Below, one piece after another: positions 16,011-24,566 of a stretch of 32,794 bases of DNA. The position numbers were made by a program, and so were the translations under genes. The stretch is taken from NCBI GenBank assembly GCA_011043415.1, contig DQXH01000123.1, positions 1 through 32,794 on the forward strand, read 5' to 3'. The stretch is from Thermoprotei archaeon (GTDB taxonomy: Archaea; Thermoproteota; Nitrososphaeria; Geothermarchaeales; JDFR-13). The notes under the pieces are model-generated. The model was not told the DNA's origin, did not search any database, and was given only the letters and a program-made list of their open reading frames with translations. Position 1 is the stretch's first letter, and each line of letters starts with the position of its first letter.

Positions 16011-17171
16011 TTATAGTGGATACTCCCATTCACTATATTTAATTTCTTTGACGGGGACCCCTCTTCTATTAAGCTCTTTAATCCATAACCCAGGTTCAGT
16101 TATAAGCTCTGGTGGAATAACTCCCTTTCTAGGTACATATCCCTCTGCCAATAGCTGTAAACCTATACTAGCTCCATATCCCGTAGATACTGCGGTGACC
16201 CCTGCCTTCCAGTCATCTCGATATCTGAATGGACCTACAAAGTATATTCTACGTACATATACACCTCCCTCATATCCCTTTAACTCCACCCTTAATGCAC
16301 CAACCTCATTTCTAGATTCTTCAGGCTTTATCAAAGTAGCTAATACCTTCTGAGGCGATACCTTACATCCCATCACTTCTATAACATCCTTCCTTACAAG
16401 ACCGGACTTCCTTAAAAATTCTACAACGGGAAATAGACTCTCATCCCATGTATCTTTATATGTAACCGTCTTCACATCCGGGATAGTATATGGCAGGGTC
16501 GCCAACTCACTATGTATAATTGCATATGTCTTCTTATATCCAATTGGATCAGGAAAGTACGTAAGTTCGGGGTAACTTAATGGAGGGGCCTCGACAAACC
16601 TACCATTTATATATAGTATTGCGGGCATGGATACTTCATCAAGTATTGTTGAGATACTAAATCCAAATAAAGATTGCTCCTCCCCCGTAACGGATGTACT
16701 CCCCCATCTAATATGAATCTCCTCAACCTTATCCATCTTCTTAGCTCCATACCCGGCTAATACGTTGGAGGTCCCTGGATCATCCCCAACACCGACTAAT
16801 ACAGTTATCCCAGCCTCCTTAACCTTCTCATCGTACTCAAGCTCCTTTTTAGTCATCCAATATAATCCTCCTAAGTCGGCTAGATCCCTCTTAGCCTTTA
16901 TAGCTGCTTCGATAGCATATAAATTGTATTCATACCATGTCGCATTAACGACTACATCGGCCTTCCTCATGTAATCCGCTATCTCATCTACATCAGTTAT
17001 ATCGCCGCGATATATCTCTAGACGAGGGTCATTCAACTCCTTCGAAAAAATTTCCAGCGACTTAAAGTCGTAGTCAACTGCTATAACCTTCTCAACATCC
17101 TTTACATTTGTCAAAAGATCCCTTACAATAACTTTCCCTACACTGCCTACCCCTAAAACCATATATTTCAT
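16011..17171 (-). CDS. Saccharopine dehydrogenase-like oxidoreductase
   Basis: The N-terminal Rossmann fold starts MKYMVLGVGSVGKVIVRDL (GxGxxG), followed by an Asp that would set NAD(P) preference (AVDYD). The middle ADVVVNATWYEYNL and LGVGDDPGTSNVLA-type stretch (VGVGDDPGTSN) are the family hallmarks of saccharopine dehydrogenases/reductases. The C-terminal domain has VSTGYGASIGLQLLAEG. The 386-residue length is normal. Such enzymes interconvert saccharopine with lysine or aminoadipate semialdehyde; many archaeal members are uncharacterised, so the substrate is uncertain. It lies 58 bases downstream of the AOR gene on the same strand and may be co-transcribed, in which case it would feed semialdehydes or oxoacids to AOR. 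That link is speculative. Confidence 0.82.
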   Translation of the reverse strand: MKYMVLGVGSVGKVIVRDLLTNVKDVEKVIAVDYDFKSLEIFSKELNDPRLEIYRGDITDVDEIADYMRKADVVVNATWYEYNLYAIEAAIKAKRDLADLGGLYWMTKKELEYDEKVKEAGITVLVGVGDDPGTSNVLAGYGAKKMDKVEEIHIRWGSTSVTGEEQSLFGFSISTILDEVSMPAILYINGRFVEAPPLSYPELTYFPDPIGYKKTYAIIHSELATLPYTIPDVKTVTYKDTWDESLFPVVEFLRKSGLVRKDVIEVMGCKVSPQKVLATLIKPEESRNEVGALRVELKGYEGGVYVRRIYFVGPFRYRDDWKAGVTAVSTGYGASIGLQLLAEGYVPRKGVIPPELITEPGLWIKELNRRGVPVKEIKYSEWEYPL

Positions 17172-17229
17172 ATAATATACACCCTTAGATACTCTCTTAA
17201 AAATAAGATTAATGGAATCTAAAAAATGG

Positions 17230-19089
17230 TTATGGATGATAGCGTGGGTATGAATACTTCTTCGCCACCCTACCTAATCGAAGTTGGGCAAGCTTCTTCC
17301 TAGTGGGGATACCCTCGCGATTCCATCCCCTAAGTTTATAATAGTCGTCTAGCATCTTCTCAAAGTCCTCTGGAGACACCCTCTTACCCTTTGCAGGTCC
17401 TGAAGGCATAGGCTCATACGCGATTTTATATGGTATGTAATCATCCTCTCTTCTAAAGCCCTCCCTAACGTTAAATAACCTGATTAGATTCCATATCCTC
17501 TCACCTTTAAACGCTAGTTCTTCTGGAGTAGTATCCCATCCAGTAACTAGATTTAGATATCTAGACATCTCCTCATAATTTATAGCTATAAAGTCGCACC
17601 ATATCATACACCATTTTACTGAATTTAGGTCTTGAAGCCTCTTAACTATCTCGGCCTTCCCCTCGGCAGTAAATGGATCCAACTCACCGAATGCTTCCTC
17701 AGCTATAGACCAAGCCCTAAGATGATCCGCTCCCCTATCAGCAGTTGCATAGGCTAGTGCCATCGACCAACTCCCTCTCGGATCATATGCTGGATATTCT
17801 AAACCCTTGGTCTCCACTGCATACTTCCACGCGTCACCACCTATATATACAGCCACTTCCCTAGCACCTTCAGCCATAATATCACCGAAACCTTTTCTAT
17901 ACGCGATCATTTTAATTAATTCATATGCCGCCTCAGCATCACCCCACTTAGCTTCAATTCCATTTAAATCATTCTTTGAAATAAGTCTCTTCTCATATAG
18001 CTCCATAATCATGCCTATTATATTCCCTGTTGAAATAGTATCAAGGCCTAGATCGTCGATTAAGCTATTTAAGGCCACAACGGCTTTAAAATCTGTTATC
18101 CCGGTAGCTCCTCCCACCATACCAATAGTCTCGTATTCCGGTCCATCTATAGTAATTTCACCCCACTTATCATCCTTAATTCTAGTTAGATTTCTACATG
18201 CAACTGAACACCTATAACATGCGGCTTTACTAGTTCTATACTTTTTCAGAGTCTCTACAGCTAATAGACTCCAGTTATCTGTCACACCAGTCTGGAAGTT
18301 TCTAGTAGGAAACACTCCTGCTTCATTACTCCATTCCACAATCTCAGGAGTCCCTCCATTCTTAGCCCATGAATATTCTTCACTGAATATCTTCTCCTTC
18401 ACATACCAGTTATTATATTCTTTAAAGCCATCAACATCTTTAATCTCGAACCTCGGGTTCCGGGTATCAGCAGATACCACGATAGCCTTTAAATTCTTAC
18501 TACCCATTACAGCTCCCGGCCCTCCTCTAGCATGAATATGATGCTTGTCGACGATAATACCAGATAATTTAACTAGATTCTCTCCGGCAGGGCCTATAGA
18601 GGCGATTTTGGCCTGCTTATCCCCAACCTCTTCCCTAAGAACCTCTTCCGTCTTAAATACACCATATCCCTTTAAATGTGTAGCATCCTTAATCGAGATT
18701 TTACCGTCAAAGTCAATGTATATATATGATAATTTACTAGCTCTACCCATTATAATTAGCGCGTCATATCCAGCAATCTTCAGCCACGATGGGAAGAAGC
18801 CTCCAGCATGTGAATCGTCGAATGTCATCGTCTTTGGAGACTTTGTAATAACTGCTCCCCTTGCAGAGCCTGGCGCACCAGTTCCTGTTAGAGGACCTAC
18901 CGCATATATCAATACATTCAACGGACTTAGTGGATCAATCTTAGGTGGAAGTAGGTCATAGAGATAACGTGCTCCTAAGCCTCTACCCCCAATATACTCT
19001 CTTAAAAACCTCTCTTTAAGCTTCCTAAATCTTACTTTAGACCTCGTTAAGTCGATGTAGGCTATTCGATTAGCATATCCGCACACCAA
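17230..19089 (-). CDS. aor: Tungsten-containing aldehyde:ferredoxin oxidoreductase
   Basis: The start is placed at TTG 19089, which has AGGTGG (complement of 19095-19100) five bases before it; the upstream in-frame GTG 19098 is part of that site. The N-terminal pterin-binding domain has EYIGGRGLGARYL, GPLTGTGAPGSAR and KSPKTMTFDDSHAGG. With the TTG start, cluster cysteines fall at about 291, 294 and 298 (CYRCSVAC), close to C288/C291/C295 of Pyrococcus furiosus AOR. The fourth ligand would be C494 or C498 in KWCMIWCDF, where most AORs read DSLGLC. ATADRGADHLRAW is also typical. It oxidises aldehydes to acids, reducing ferredoxin in the cytoplasm. moaB and moaC lie just upstream on the same strand and supply the pterin. 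Confidence 0.92.
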   Translation of the reverse strand: MVCGYANRIAYIDLTRSKVRFRKLKERFLREYIGGRGLGARYLYDLLPPKIDPLSPLNVLIYAVGPLTGTGAPGSARGAVITKSPKTMTFDDSHAGGFFPSWLKIAGYDALIIMGRASKLSYIYIDFDGKISIKDATHLKGYGVFKTEEVLREEVGDKQAKIASIGPAGENLVKLSGIIVDKHHIHARGGPGAVMGSKNLKAIVVSADTRNPRFEIKDVDGFKEYNNWYVKEKIFSEEYSWAKNGGTPEIVEWSNEAGVFPTRNFQTGVTDNWSLLAVETLKKYRTSKAACYRCSVACRNLTRIKDDKWGEITIDGPEYETIGMVGGATGITDFKAVVALNSLIDDLGLDTISTGNIIGMIMELYEKRLISKNDLNGIEAKWGDAEAAYELIKMIAYRKGFGDIMAEGAREVAVYIGGDAWKYAVETKGLEYPAYDPRGSWSMALAYATADRGADHLRAWSIAEEAFGELDPFTAEGKAEIVKRLQDLNSVKWCMIWCDFIAINYEEMSRYLNLVTGWDTTPEELAFKGERIWNLIRLFNVREGFRREDDYIPYKIAYEPMPSGPAKGKRVSPEDFEKMLDDYYKLRGWNREGIPTRKKLAQLRLGRVAKKYSYPRYHP

Positions 19090-19192
19090 TTTAACCACCT
19101 GGCAGAAAAGCGATTCTTAGATCAAATATTATATAATATCAGGTATAATATATTAAAAATATTATGAATTAAAACGTAGTTATATAGTATAA

Positions 19193-19714
19193 CTATTCTA
19201 AAATTCCCGCAATATATAGAAGATGTTCATATTCATCGAGGATTATCTTGTCTATAGCCGTTTTAACAGCATTAAATGAACCAGGTAGTGCGAAAACAAG
19301 TGTTTTATCGATAAAGCCTGCTAATGCTCTAGATGATATAGCTCTAGAACCAACCTCCTCAGAACTATATAGTGTAAATAATACTTGGAAAGCGGGTAAC
19401 TCGCGTGTAAATAATGGTTTTAAAGACTCAATGGTTACATCATCAGGAGATACGCCGGTTCCACCGATGAAGATCATTATATGCACGCCTTCAGCCCTAG
19501 CTCTGTCGACGACCTCCCTAATCATTTTAACATCATCCTTAATAACCACCCTAGTAATATCCTCTACCCCCCTCTTTCTAAAGGCTTCTTCTACATAGTC
19601 TCCAGACTGATCCATGTACTCAAGCCCACTTAAAACCCTGCTATATCTACTTGTACTAACCGTCACTATATATAATTTGGGTTTACTCCTAAGCCTCACA
19701 TCATGCGGCCTCAT
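19193..19714 (-). CDS. moaB: Molybdopterin adenylyltransferase-type protein MoaB
   Basis: The MoCF_biosynth domain shows FIGGTGVSPDDVTIESL (usual form GGTG..xxDVT) near residues 86-102, a central SRAISSRALAGF, and LPGSFNAVKTAIDKIILDE at the C-terminal end. In archaea MoaB adenylylates molybdopterin so that Mo or W can be inserted; a tungsten use is suggested by AOR directly downstream. It lies between moaC (37-base gap) and AOR (104-base gap), all on one strand. No ribosome-binding site precedes ATG 19714 and a TATA-like ATATTTATA lies only about 10-18 bases upstream. The true start could therefore be slightly inside, for example GTG 19699. Confidence 0.9.
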   Translation of the reverse strand: MRPHDVRLRSKPKLYIVTVSTSRYSRVLSGLEYMDQSGDYVEEAFRKRGVEDITRVVIKDDVKMIREVVDRARAEGVHIMIFIGGTGVSPDDVTIESLKPLFTRELPAFQVLFTLYSSEEVGSRAISSRALAGFIDKTLVFALPGSFNAVKTAIDKIILDEYEHLLYIAGILE

Positions 19715-19751
19715 GACAATAGTATAAATATGCTGATTTAACTAATTTAAT

Positions 19752-20222
19752 CTACCTAGACTTCCTCTTATACACCACCCTTACATCACATATCTTCACA
19801 TTAGGGTATGAACCCTCTTCATCCTTCTCATACTTCTTGACCATATCCCATATACAGAGTAATCCATTTATCACGCCTGTTAAAGCTTCCATCTCAACCC
19901 CAGTCTGTTCAATAGCCTTCACCGTAACACCCATTTTAATACCATTCTCAATGTACTCATAATCTACTTTGACGTCGGTGATTTTAATAGGATGACAGTA
20001 TGGTAATATAGAGGAGGTATTCTTAACAGCGTTTATAGCAGTTATCTTAGCAGCCTCAAAGACGTCTCCCTTCTCCACATTATTAGACTTAATCCTCTCA
20101 AGAGTATCCTTACTTAATTTTATGATACCCTCGGCCCTCGCCTCGCGATATACATATTCTTTAGACGATATATCTACCATCCCTTCAGGCTCCATAACAT
20201 GCTCAGAATATATAATATTCAC
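19752..20222 (-). CDS. moaC: Cyclic pyranopterin monophosphate synthase MoaC
   Basis: The signature elements are MVDISSKEYVYREARAEG near the N-terminus (usual MVDVSxKxxTxReAxA), LPYCHPIKITDVKVD (usual LCHPL), and TGVEMEALTGVINGLLCIW followed by DMVKKY near the end. MoaC makes cPMP from the cyclic GTP derivative produced by MoaA, the first stage of molybdopterin synthesis. The 156-residue length is standard. It is the first gene of the co-directional moaC-moaB-AOR run and is divergent from endonuclease V across 80 bases that hold both promoters (TTTATTTATAATT on the reverse strand at about 20235-20250). Confidence 0.95.
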   Translation of the reverse strand: MNIIYSEHVMEPEGMVDISSKEYVYREARAEGIIKLSKDTLERIKSNNVEKGDVFEAAKITAINAVKNTSSILPYCHPIKITDVKVDYEYIENGIKMGVTVKAIEQTGVEMEALTGVINGLLCIWDMVKKYEKDEEGSYPNVKICDVRVVYKRKSR

Positions 20223-20302
20223 ATCTGTTAATAATGAATTATAAATAAAATTTTACTATTGTAAAGGAAATAAATCTATTAGGAGAGCTTTGGTGGTTAT
20301 AG

Positions 20303-20947
20303 ATGGGCGTCTTTAATCCTACAGTAGCAATTAGAACCCAATGGATACTTGCAAATAAAGTGATTTTAAAGGATAACTTCCACAATCCACCTAGGAATAT
20401 AGCTGGTGTGGATGTGGCGTATATAGGTGAATATGGACTAGGTGCCGCGGTATTACTTGATTATGAAGGACTCCATACAATTGATGAAAAAGCTGCTTTA
20501 ATCAAGGTCGATATTCCATACATACCCACCTTCCTAGCATTTAGAGAGCTTCCACCCATTATCAAGGCTTTAAAGAGGCTTAGGACCAAACCCGATATAA
20601 TTATGGTGGATGCACATGGTAGAATGCATCCGAGAAGATGCGGTGCAGCATCGCATCTAGGGGTAGTACTTAATATTCCTACAATAGGAGTGGCGAAAAG
20701 CCGGTTAATCGGTAAAGAAACTAATAATGGAGTTATAATTGATAAGGGTGAGGTAATTGGAATAAAGTTAGATAGAAACGTATATGTAAGTATCGGGCAT
20801 AGGATCTCATTGGAGACTGCTGTTAAGATAGTCTCGAAGACGAAGATCTATAAGATACCTGAGCCTGTTAGACGTGCACATAACTATGCAGAGAGAGTGA
20901 AGAAGTTAATTAGAGAGGGTACAATTAAGATCGAGGATCTATTATAA
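20303..20947 (+). CDS. nfi: Endonuclease V (deoxyinosine-specific)
   Basis: All family blocks are present: AGVDVAYIG (Asp 37), IPYIPTFLAFRELP (Glu 82) and MVDAHGRMHPRRCGAASHLGV (Asp 103), followed by TIGVAKSRL. These three acidic residues bind the catalytic metal. The enzyme nicks DNA near deoxyinosine formed by adenine deamination, a repair need that rises with temperature. The 214-residue length is normal. GGTGG at 20291-20295 lies 7 bases before ATG 20303. Its stop is 7 bases from that of dcd on the other strand, next to another enzyme that keeps deaminated bases under control. Confidence 0.95.
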   Translation: MGVFNPTVAIRTQWILANKVILKDNFHNPPRNIAGVDVAYIGEYGLGAAVLLDYEGLHTIDEKAALIKVDIPYIPTFLAFRELPPIIKALKRLRTKPDIIMVDAHGRMHPRRCGAASHLGVVLNIPTIGVAKSRLIGKETNNGVIIDKGEVIGIKLDRNVYVSIGHRISLETAVKIVSKTKIYKIPEPVRRAHNYAERVKKLIREGTIKIEDLL

Positions 20948-20954
20948 ATAAACG

Positions 20955-21476
20955 TTACTTACTGAATCTAGGTAGTGTAATACCGCGTTGACCAATATAT
21001 TTACCACTGTATTCCATAGTTGGAGATGAAGCTTTAACAAGTATTAAATGAATCATACGCTCCCCTACAGTTAATTTTATGGGGTAAGACCCGCCTCGGA
21101 TTTGGAGGGTAAGCTCCCCCTTAAACCCAGCATCTACTATAGTGGGAGGAAGAGATAGACCTATTCTAGCATAGCTACTCCTTAAATTTATTAAACCTAC
21201 GATATCGTTAGGGAGCTCAATATACTCTAATGTATGTATTAGAACAACCTCGCATGGATTCAATATAAAAGACTCTACATCCTCTATAACATAGAAATCC
21301 TCTACCCTACTATAGTTCGGTTCGAATACCCTATCAGATAAATTTTTTAATCTACCGACACCCCTACCGAGTCTAAGGTCGAGGCCATTCTCCCTAATTG
21401 TATCATCTGATATTGGATCTATCTTTAATAAACCCTCTTTAATCAGCTTTAGTATATCAGGTTTAGATAAGATCAT
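20955..21476 (-). CDS. dcd: dCTP deaminase
   Basis: The signature segments are NGLDLRLGRGVGRL, INLRSSYARIGLSLPPTIVD (the catalytic RSSxxRxG and following region), AGFKGELTLQI and GKYIGQRGITLPRF. It deaminates dCTP to dUTP in pyrimidine nucleotide synthesis. Some archaeal homologues also hydrolyse dUTP to dUMP, which cannot be told from the visible motifs alone. The 173-residue length is typical. Its ATG shares one base with the serS stop (TAATG on the reverse strand at 21476), so the two are translationally coupled. Confidence 0.94.
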   Translation of the reverse strand: MILSKPDILKLIKEGLLKIDPISDDTIRENGLDLRLGRGVGRLKNLSDRVFEPNYSRVEDFYVIEDVESFILNPCEVVLIHTLEYIELPNDIVGLINLRSSYARIGLSLPPTIVDAGFKGELTLQIRGGSYPIKLTVGERMIHLILVKASSPTMEYSGKYIGQRGITLPRFSK

Positions 21477-22846
21477 TAACCCACCTTCTTAACAGGATAT
21501 ATAGCCTCCTTAGGCGCCTCGCTAAATACCTCTAGATATTTCCTTAAGACTTTAGGGATGATAACTGTGCCATCAGGCTCCTGATGATTCTCTATTATAG
21601 CTGTAATAGTCCTTTGAGTAGCTATTGCAGTTGAGTTTAGTGTATGTACATATCCTTTCGAAGGCATACCCCTCCTCTCGGCATACCTTATATTAAGTCT
21701 ATAGCTCTGCCAATCTGTACAGTTACTTGCAGACACCATCTCCCTAAACTTCCCTTGGCTAGGCATCCACGCCTCCAAGTCGTATTGCTTAATAGCGAGC
21801 CTATTCATATCTTCACTAGCTATAATAACGATTCTATATGGAATCTCAAGGCCTCTAAACAACTCCTCAGCATTATTGAGAATCTCTTCATGATATTTTA
21901 GAGAATCCTCTGGGAGGGAGAATATAAATTGTTCAACCTTATTAAATTGATGCACTCTAAATATACCTTTCATATCCCTACCATGTGCAGTGGCCTCCTT
22001 CCTATAACATGGACTCACTCCAGCAAATTTAATTGGTAACTCATTCTCCTCAAGAACCTCATCCATGAAGTAAGCTGCTAGAGGATGTTCACTCGTTGCA
22101 ATCAAATATAGATCCTCATCCTCAATTTTATATAACGTATCCTCAAATGCATCGAATGTTACTACACCCTCGTAAGCCCTCCTCCTTATCATGTGCGGAG
22201 GCTCGATAATCTTATAGCCTTTTTTAGAGAGATAGTCTATAGCATACATTATCAAAGCCAGATCGAGATATACAAGGTCGTCTATCAAGTAATAGAACCT
22301 AGCTCCAGCTACTTTAGCTGCCCTTGCAGTATCGCCTAATCCAGTGCCCTCAGTCCAGTCTGCATGAGGTTTAATATCATAGTCTACAACTTCATAATCC
22401 ATCTTAAACCCTTGTAAAGACTCTATGAAAGCATCTAGATGCATCTTCATTACCTTAGCCTTACCCCATACTCTAATAACCTTATTTTTAGACTCATCCC
22501 CAATAGGTACGTCGTCTGAGACTATATTTGGTATATTCGATAAGACCTTATCAAGCTTTGCCTTAATCTCCCTCACCCTATTATTTAGCTCTGTAACTTC
22601 AGTATCGATTTTACGCGCCTCCTCAATCAACCTACTCCTCTCTTCAGGCGAGGCTCTTCCTATATTCTTAGTAATAATATTTTTCTTATGCCTTAGATCA
22701 TCAAGTTCCCTCTGATACCTTCTCCACATTATATCTAAGTTTATAGCATCGTCAAGTAACTTCGGGTCATAACCCCTCTTCACTAGACTGTCCCTGATTA
22801 CATCAGGCTGATTCCTGATGTAATATAATATACTGTAAAGCCTCAC
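21476..22846 (-). CDS. serS: Seryl-tRNA synthetase (common bacterial/archaeal type)
   Basis: An N-terminal long coiled-coil arm that grips tRNA-Ser occupies about residues 28-105. The class II core follows, with TSEHPLAAYF, motif 2 (GIFRVHQFNKVEQF) and motif 3 (LNSTAIATQRTITAIIENHQ). SNCTDWQSYRLNIRY holds the residues that read serine. It attaches serine to tRNA-Ser and tRNA-Sec-type acceptors in the cytoplasm. The length of 456 is normal. The start is GTG 22846, preceded by AAGGTGGG at good spacing. The early coding region contains a strong inverted repeat (22798-22823), noted under findings. Confidence 0.96.
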   Translation of the reverse strand: MRLYSILYYIRNQPDVIRDSLVKRGYDPKLLDDAINLDIMWRRYQRELDDLRHKKNIITKNIGRASPEERSRLIEEARKIDTEVTELNNRVREIKAKLDKVLSNIPNIVSDDVPIGDESKNKVIRVWGKAKVMKMHLDAFIESLQGFKMDYEVVDYDIKPHADWTEGTGLGDTARAAKVAGARFYYLIDDLVYLDLALIMYAIDYLSKKGYKIIEPPHMIRRRAYEGVVTFDAFEDTLYKIEDEDLYLIATSEHPLAAYFMDEVLEENELPIKFAGVSPCYRKEATAHGRDMKGIFRVHQFNKVEQFIFSLPEDSLKYHEEILNNAEELFRGLEIPYRIVIIASEDMNRLAIKQYDLEAWMPSQGKFREMVSASNCTDWQSYRLNIRYAERRGMPSKGYVHTLNSTAIATQRTITAIIENHQEPDGTVIIPKVLRKYLEVFSEAPKEAIYPVKKVG

Positions 22847-22916
22847 AAAAACCCACCTTAAATTAGTATCTATTTAATTGTGATATATAATTAATTTATC
22901 GAATAAACTTTAATTT

Positions 22917-23336
22917 ATGAAGATCCATAGGAGGGAGATCAGCCTATCTACTAAAGGCGAGGTAGATATCATAGACATAACTAGTAGGGTTGGAGAGGTA
23001 GTAGCTGAAAGTGGGGTATCTAATGGGATTGTAAATATATTTTGCCGTGGAAGCACATGCGCGATATCTACTATAGAATATGAGCCTGGGTTGTTGAAAG
23101 ACCTGCCAAATATCTTAGAGAGGATAGCGCCTAAGGATTTAGAGTATGAGCATCATAGGAGGTGGGGAGATTTTAATGGACATAGCCATGTTAGAGCCAC
23201 TCTACTTAAATCTAGTTTAACAGTACCGGTGGTGAATGGAGAACTGTATTTAGGTACATGGCAGCAAATTGTATTTGTAGAGCTCGATGTAAGGCCTAGA
23301 GAAAGAAGAGTTTTAATAACTGTTCTCGGAGAATAA
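22917..23336 (+). CDS. YjbQ/UPF0047 family protein
   Basis: This compact 139-residue protein carries the family marks: NIFCRGSTCAISTIEYEPGLLKD, the histidine-rich EHHRRWGDFNGHSHVRA, and GTWQQIVFVELDVRPRERRV at the end. The conserved His residues form the metal/active-site pocket. Members are widespread and show weak thiamin-phosphate synthase activity in bacteria, but their main role is unsettled. ATG 22917 follows TATA-like ATATATAATTAATTT (22883-22897) by about 25 bases, pointing to a leaderless transcript. It is divergent from serS. Confidence 0.9.
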   Translation: MKIHRREISLSTKGEVDIIDITSRVGEVVAESGVSNGIVNIFCRGSTCAISTIEYEPGLLKDLPNILERIAPKDLEYEHHRRWGDFNGHSHVRATLLKSSLTVPVVNGELYLGTWQQIVFVELDVRPRERRVLITVLGE

Positions 23337-23361
23337 TTATATTATATATCTACGTATAAAG

Positions 23362-24504
23362 ATGATGAAGATGAAGAAGGAATCAGATTTAATACCACCA
23401 CATTATAGAATAGTTAATATATCTAGGGAGATAGAGCAGAAGGGTATTAAAATAATTCACATGGAGTTGGGAGACCCTGAGTTAGATACGGATAAGAGAA
23501 TTATAGATACAATGTATGAGGCTGCTCTCAAGGGACATACCCATTATGGTGATGCAAGGGGCTTACCCGAGTTTAGAGACGCTGTATCCCGGTATTTAAA
23601 TCGGAGGCTAAAACTTGATTTGACTCGGGATAATGTATGTGTGGTTCCAGGATCTAAATCAGCGATCTACATGTCACTAAAGACTTTGGCGGACGGCCCA
23701 GCTAAGGTAGGTGTTGTTGAGCCTACATGGGGAATCTACTACAGCTTTATAAGGGATCTAGGATATGACGCGATACCAATTAGATTGAAATATGAGAATA
23801 AATGGCAGGTTAGAGAAGAAGATTTAAAGGATATAGGTAAGTTAGATTTCATAGCGGTTATAAATCCATCTAACCCAACGGGGGTAGTATGGGATAGAGA
23901 GTCGATTGAATTAATTTTAGAGAAGGCTACTAGAGACGATGCATATTTAATTGCAGATGAAATATACTTCGAATTGATATATTCTAATAAAAAATTCATT
24001 TCATTCATGCATTACAATTATGAAAAGACTGTAGGGTTATATAGTTTCTCAAAGACATTCGCAATGACAGGATTTAGAATCGGGTGGATAGCTTCATATG
24101 ATAAAGACATAATCAATAGAATTGCAAGGGGATACCAGCTTCTATTAACTAATGTACCTGAATTCATTCAATATGCCGGTATAAAAGCTACTGATTTAGA
24201 TGATGTAATAGAGAGGAATAGGGGAATTTATATGGAGAGAACCTATTTCCTGGTAAATGGGTTAAAGAGGCTAGGATTTGAGTTTGTAGAGCCTGAAGCT
24301 GGGTTCTACATATTTTCTAAAGTACCCAATCCATATAACGACTCATACCAGTTTGCACTAGACTTACTTCATAAAGCCAGGGTAGCTATAGCTCCAGGCA
24401 CTTCATTCGGAGACTATCCGGGGTTCATTAGATTCACCACCGCATTAAAGATAGAGACTTTAAAGGAGGCTCTCAAGAATATTGAGGAGTTTATGAAGAG
24501 TTAA
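23362..24504 (+). CDS. Class I/II aminotransferase (aspartate/aromatic type)
   Basis: This fold type I PLP enzyme of 380 residues shows ELGDPELDTD (substrate side), THYGDARGLPEFRDAV (about 60-75), NPSNPTG (168-174), ADEIYFELIY (198-207), SFSKTFAMTGFRIGW with the Schiff-base Lys near 231, and PGTSFGDYPGFIRFT at the end with the carboxylate-binding Arg. It swaps an amino group between an amino acid and 2-oxoglutarate. The product oxoacids could feed IorAB. Four Met codons cluster at the start (23362-23373); a TATA run at 23338-23350 puts the transcript start close to them, so the exact start is uncertain by a few codons. Confidence 0.92.
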   Translation: MMKMKKESDLIPPHYRIVNISREIEQKGIKIIHMELGDPELDTDKRIIDTMYEAALKGHTHYGDARGLPEFRDAVSRYLNRRLKLDLTRDNVCVVPGSKSAIYMSLKTLADGPAKVGVVEPTWGIYYSFIRDLGYDAIPIRLKYENKWQVREEDLKDIGKLDFIAVINPSNPTGVVWDRESIELILEKATRDDAYLIADEIYFELIYSNKKFISFMHYNYEKTVGLYSFSKTFAMTGFRIGWIASYDKDIINRIARGYQLLLTNVPEFIQYAGIKATDLDDVIERNRGIYMERTYFLVNGLKRLGFEFVEPEAGFYIFSKVPNPYNDSYQFALDLLHKARVAIAPGTSFGDYPGFIRFTTALKIETLKEALKNIEEFMKS

Positions 24505-24566
24505 TTAAATTAATGACCAAACCCCCTATATTTTTAAATAATTTCAATAGTTTTATGGTGGGATAT

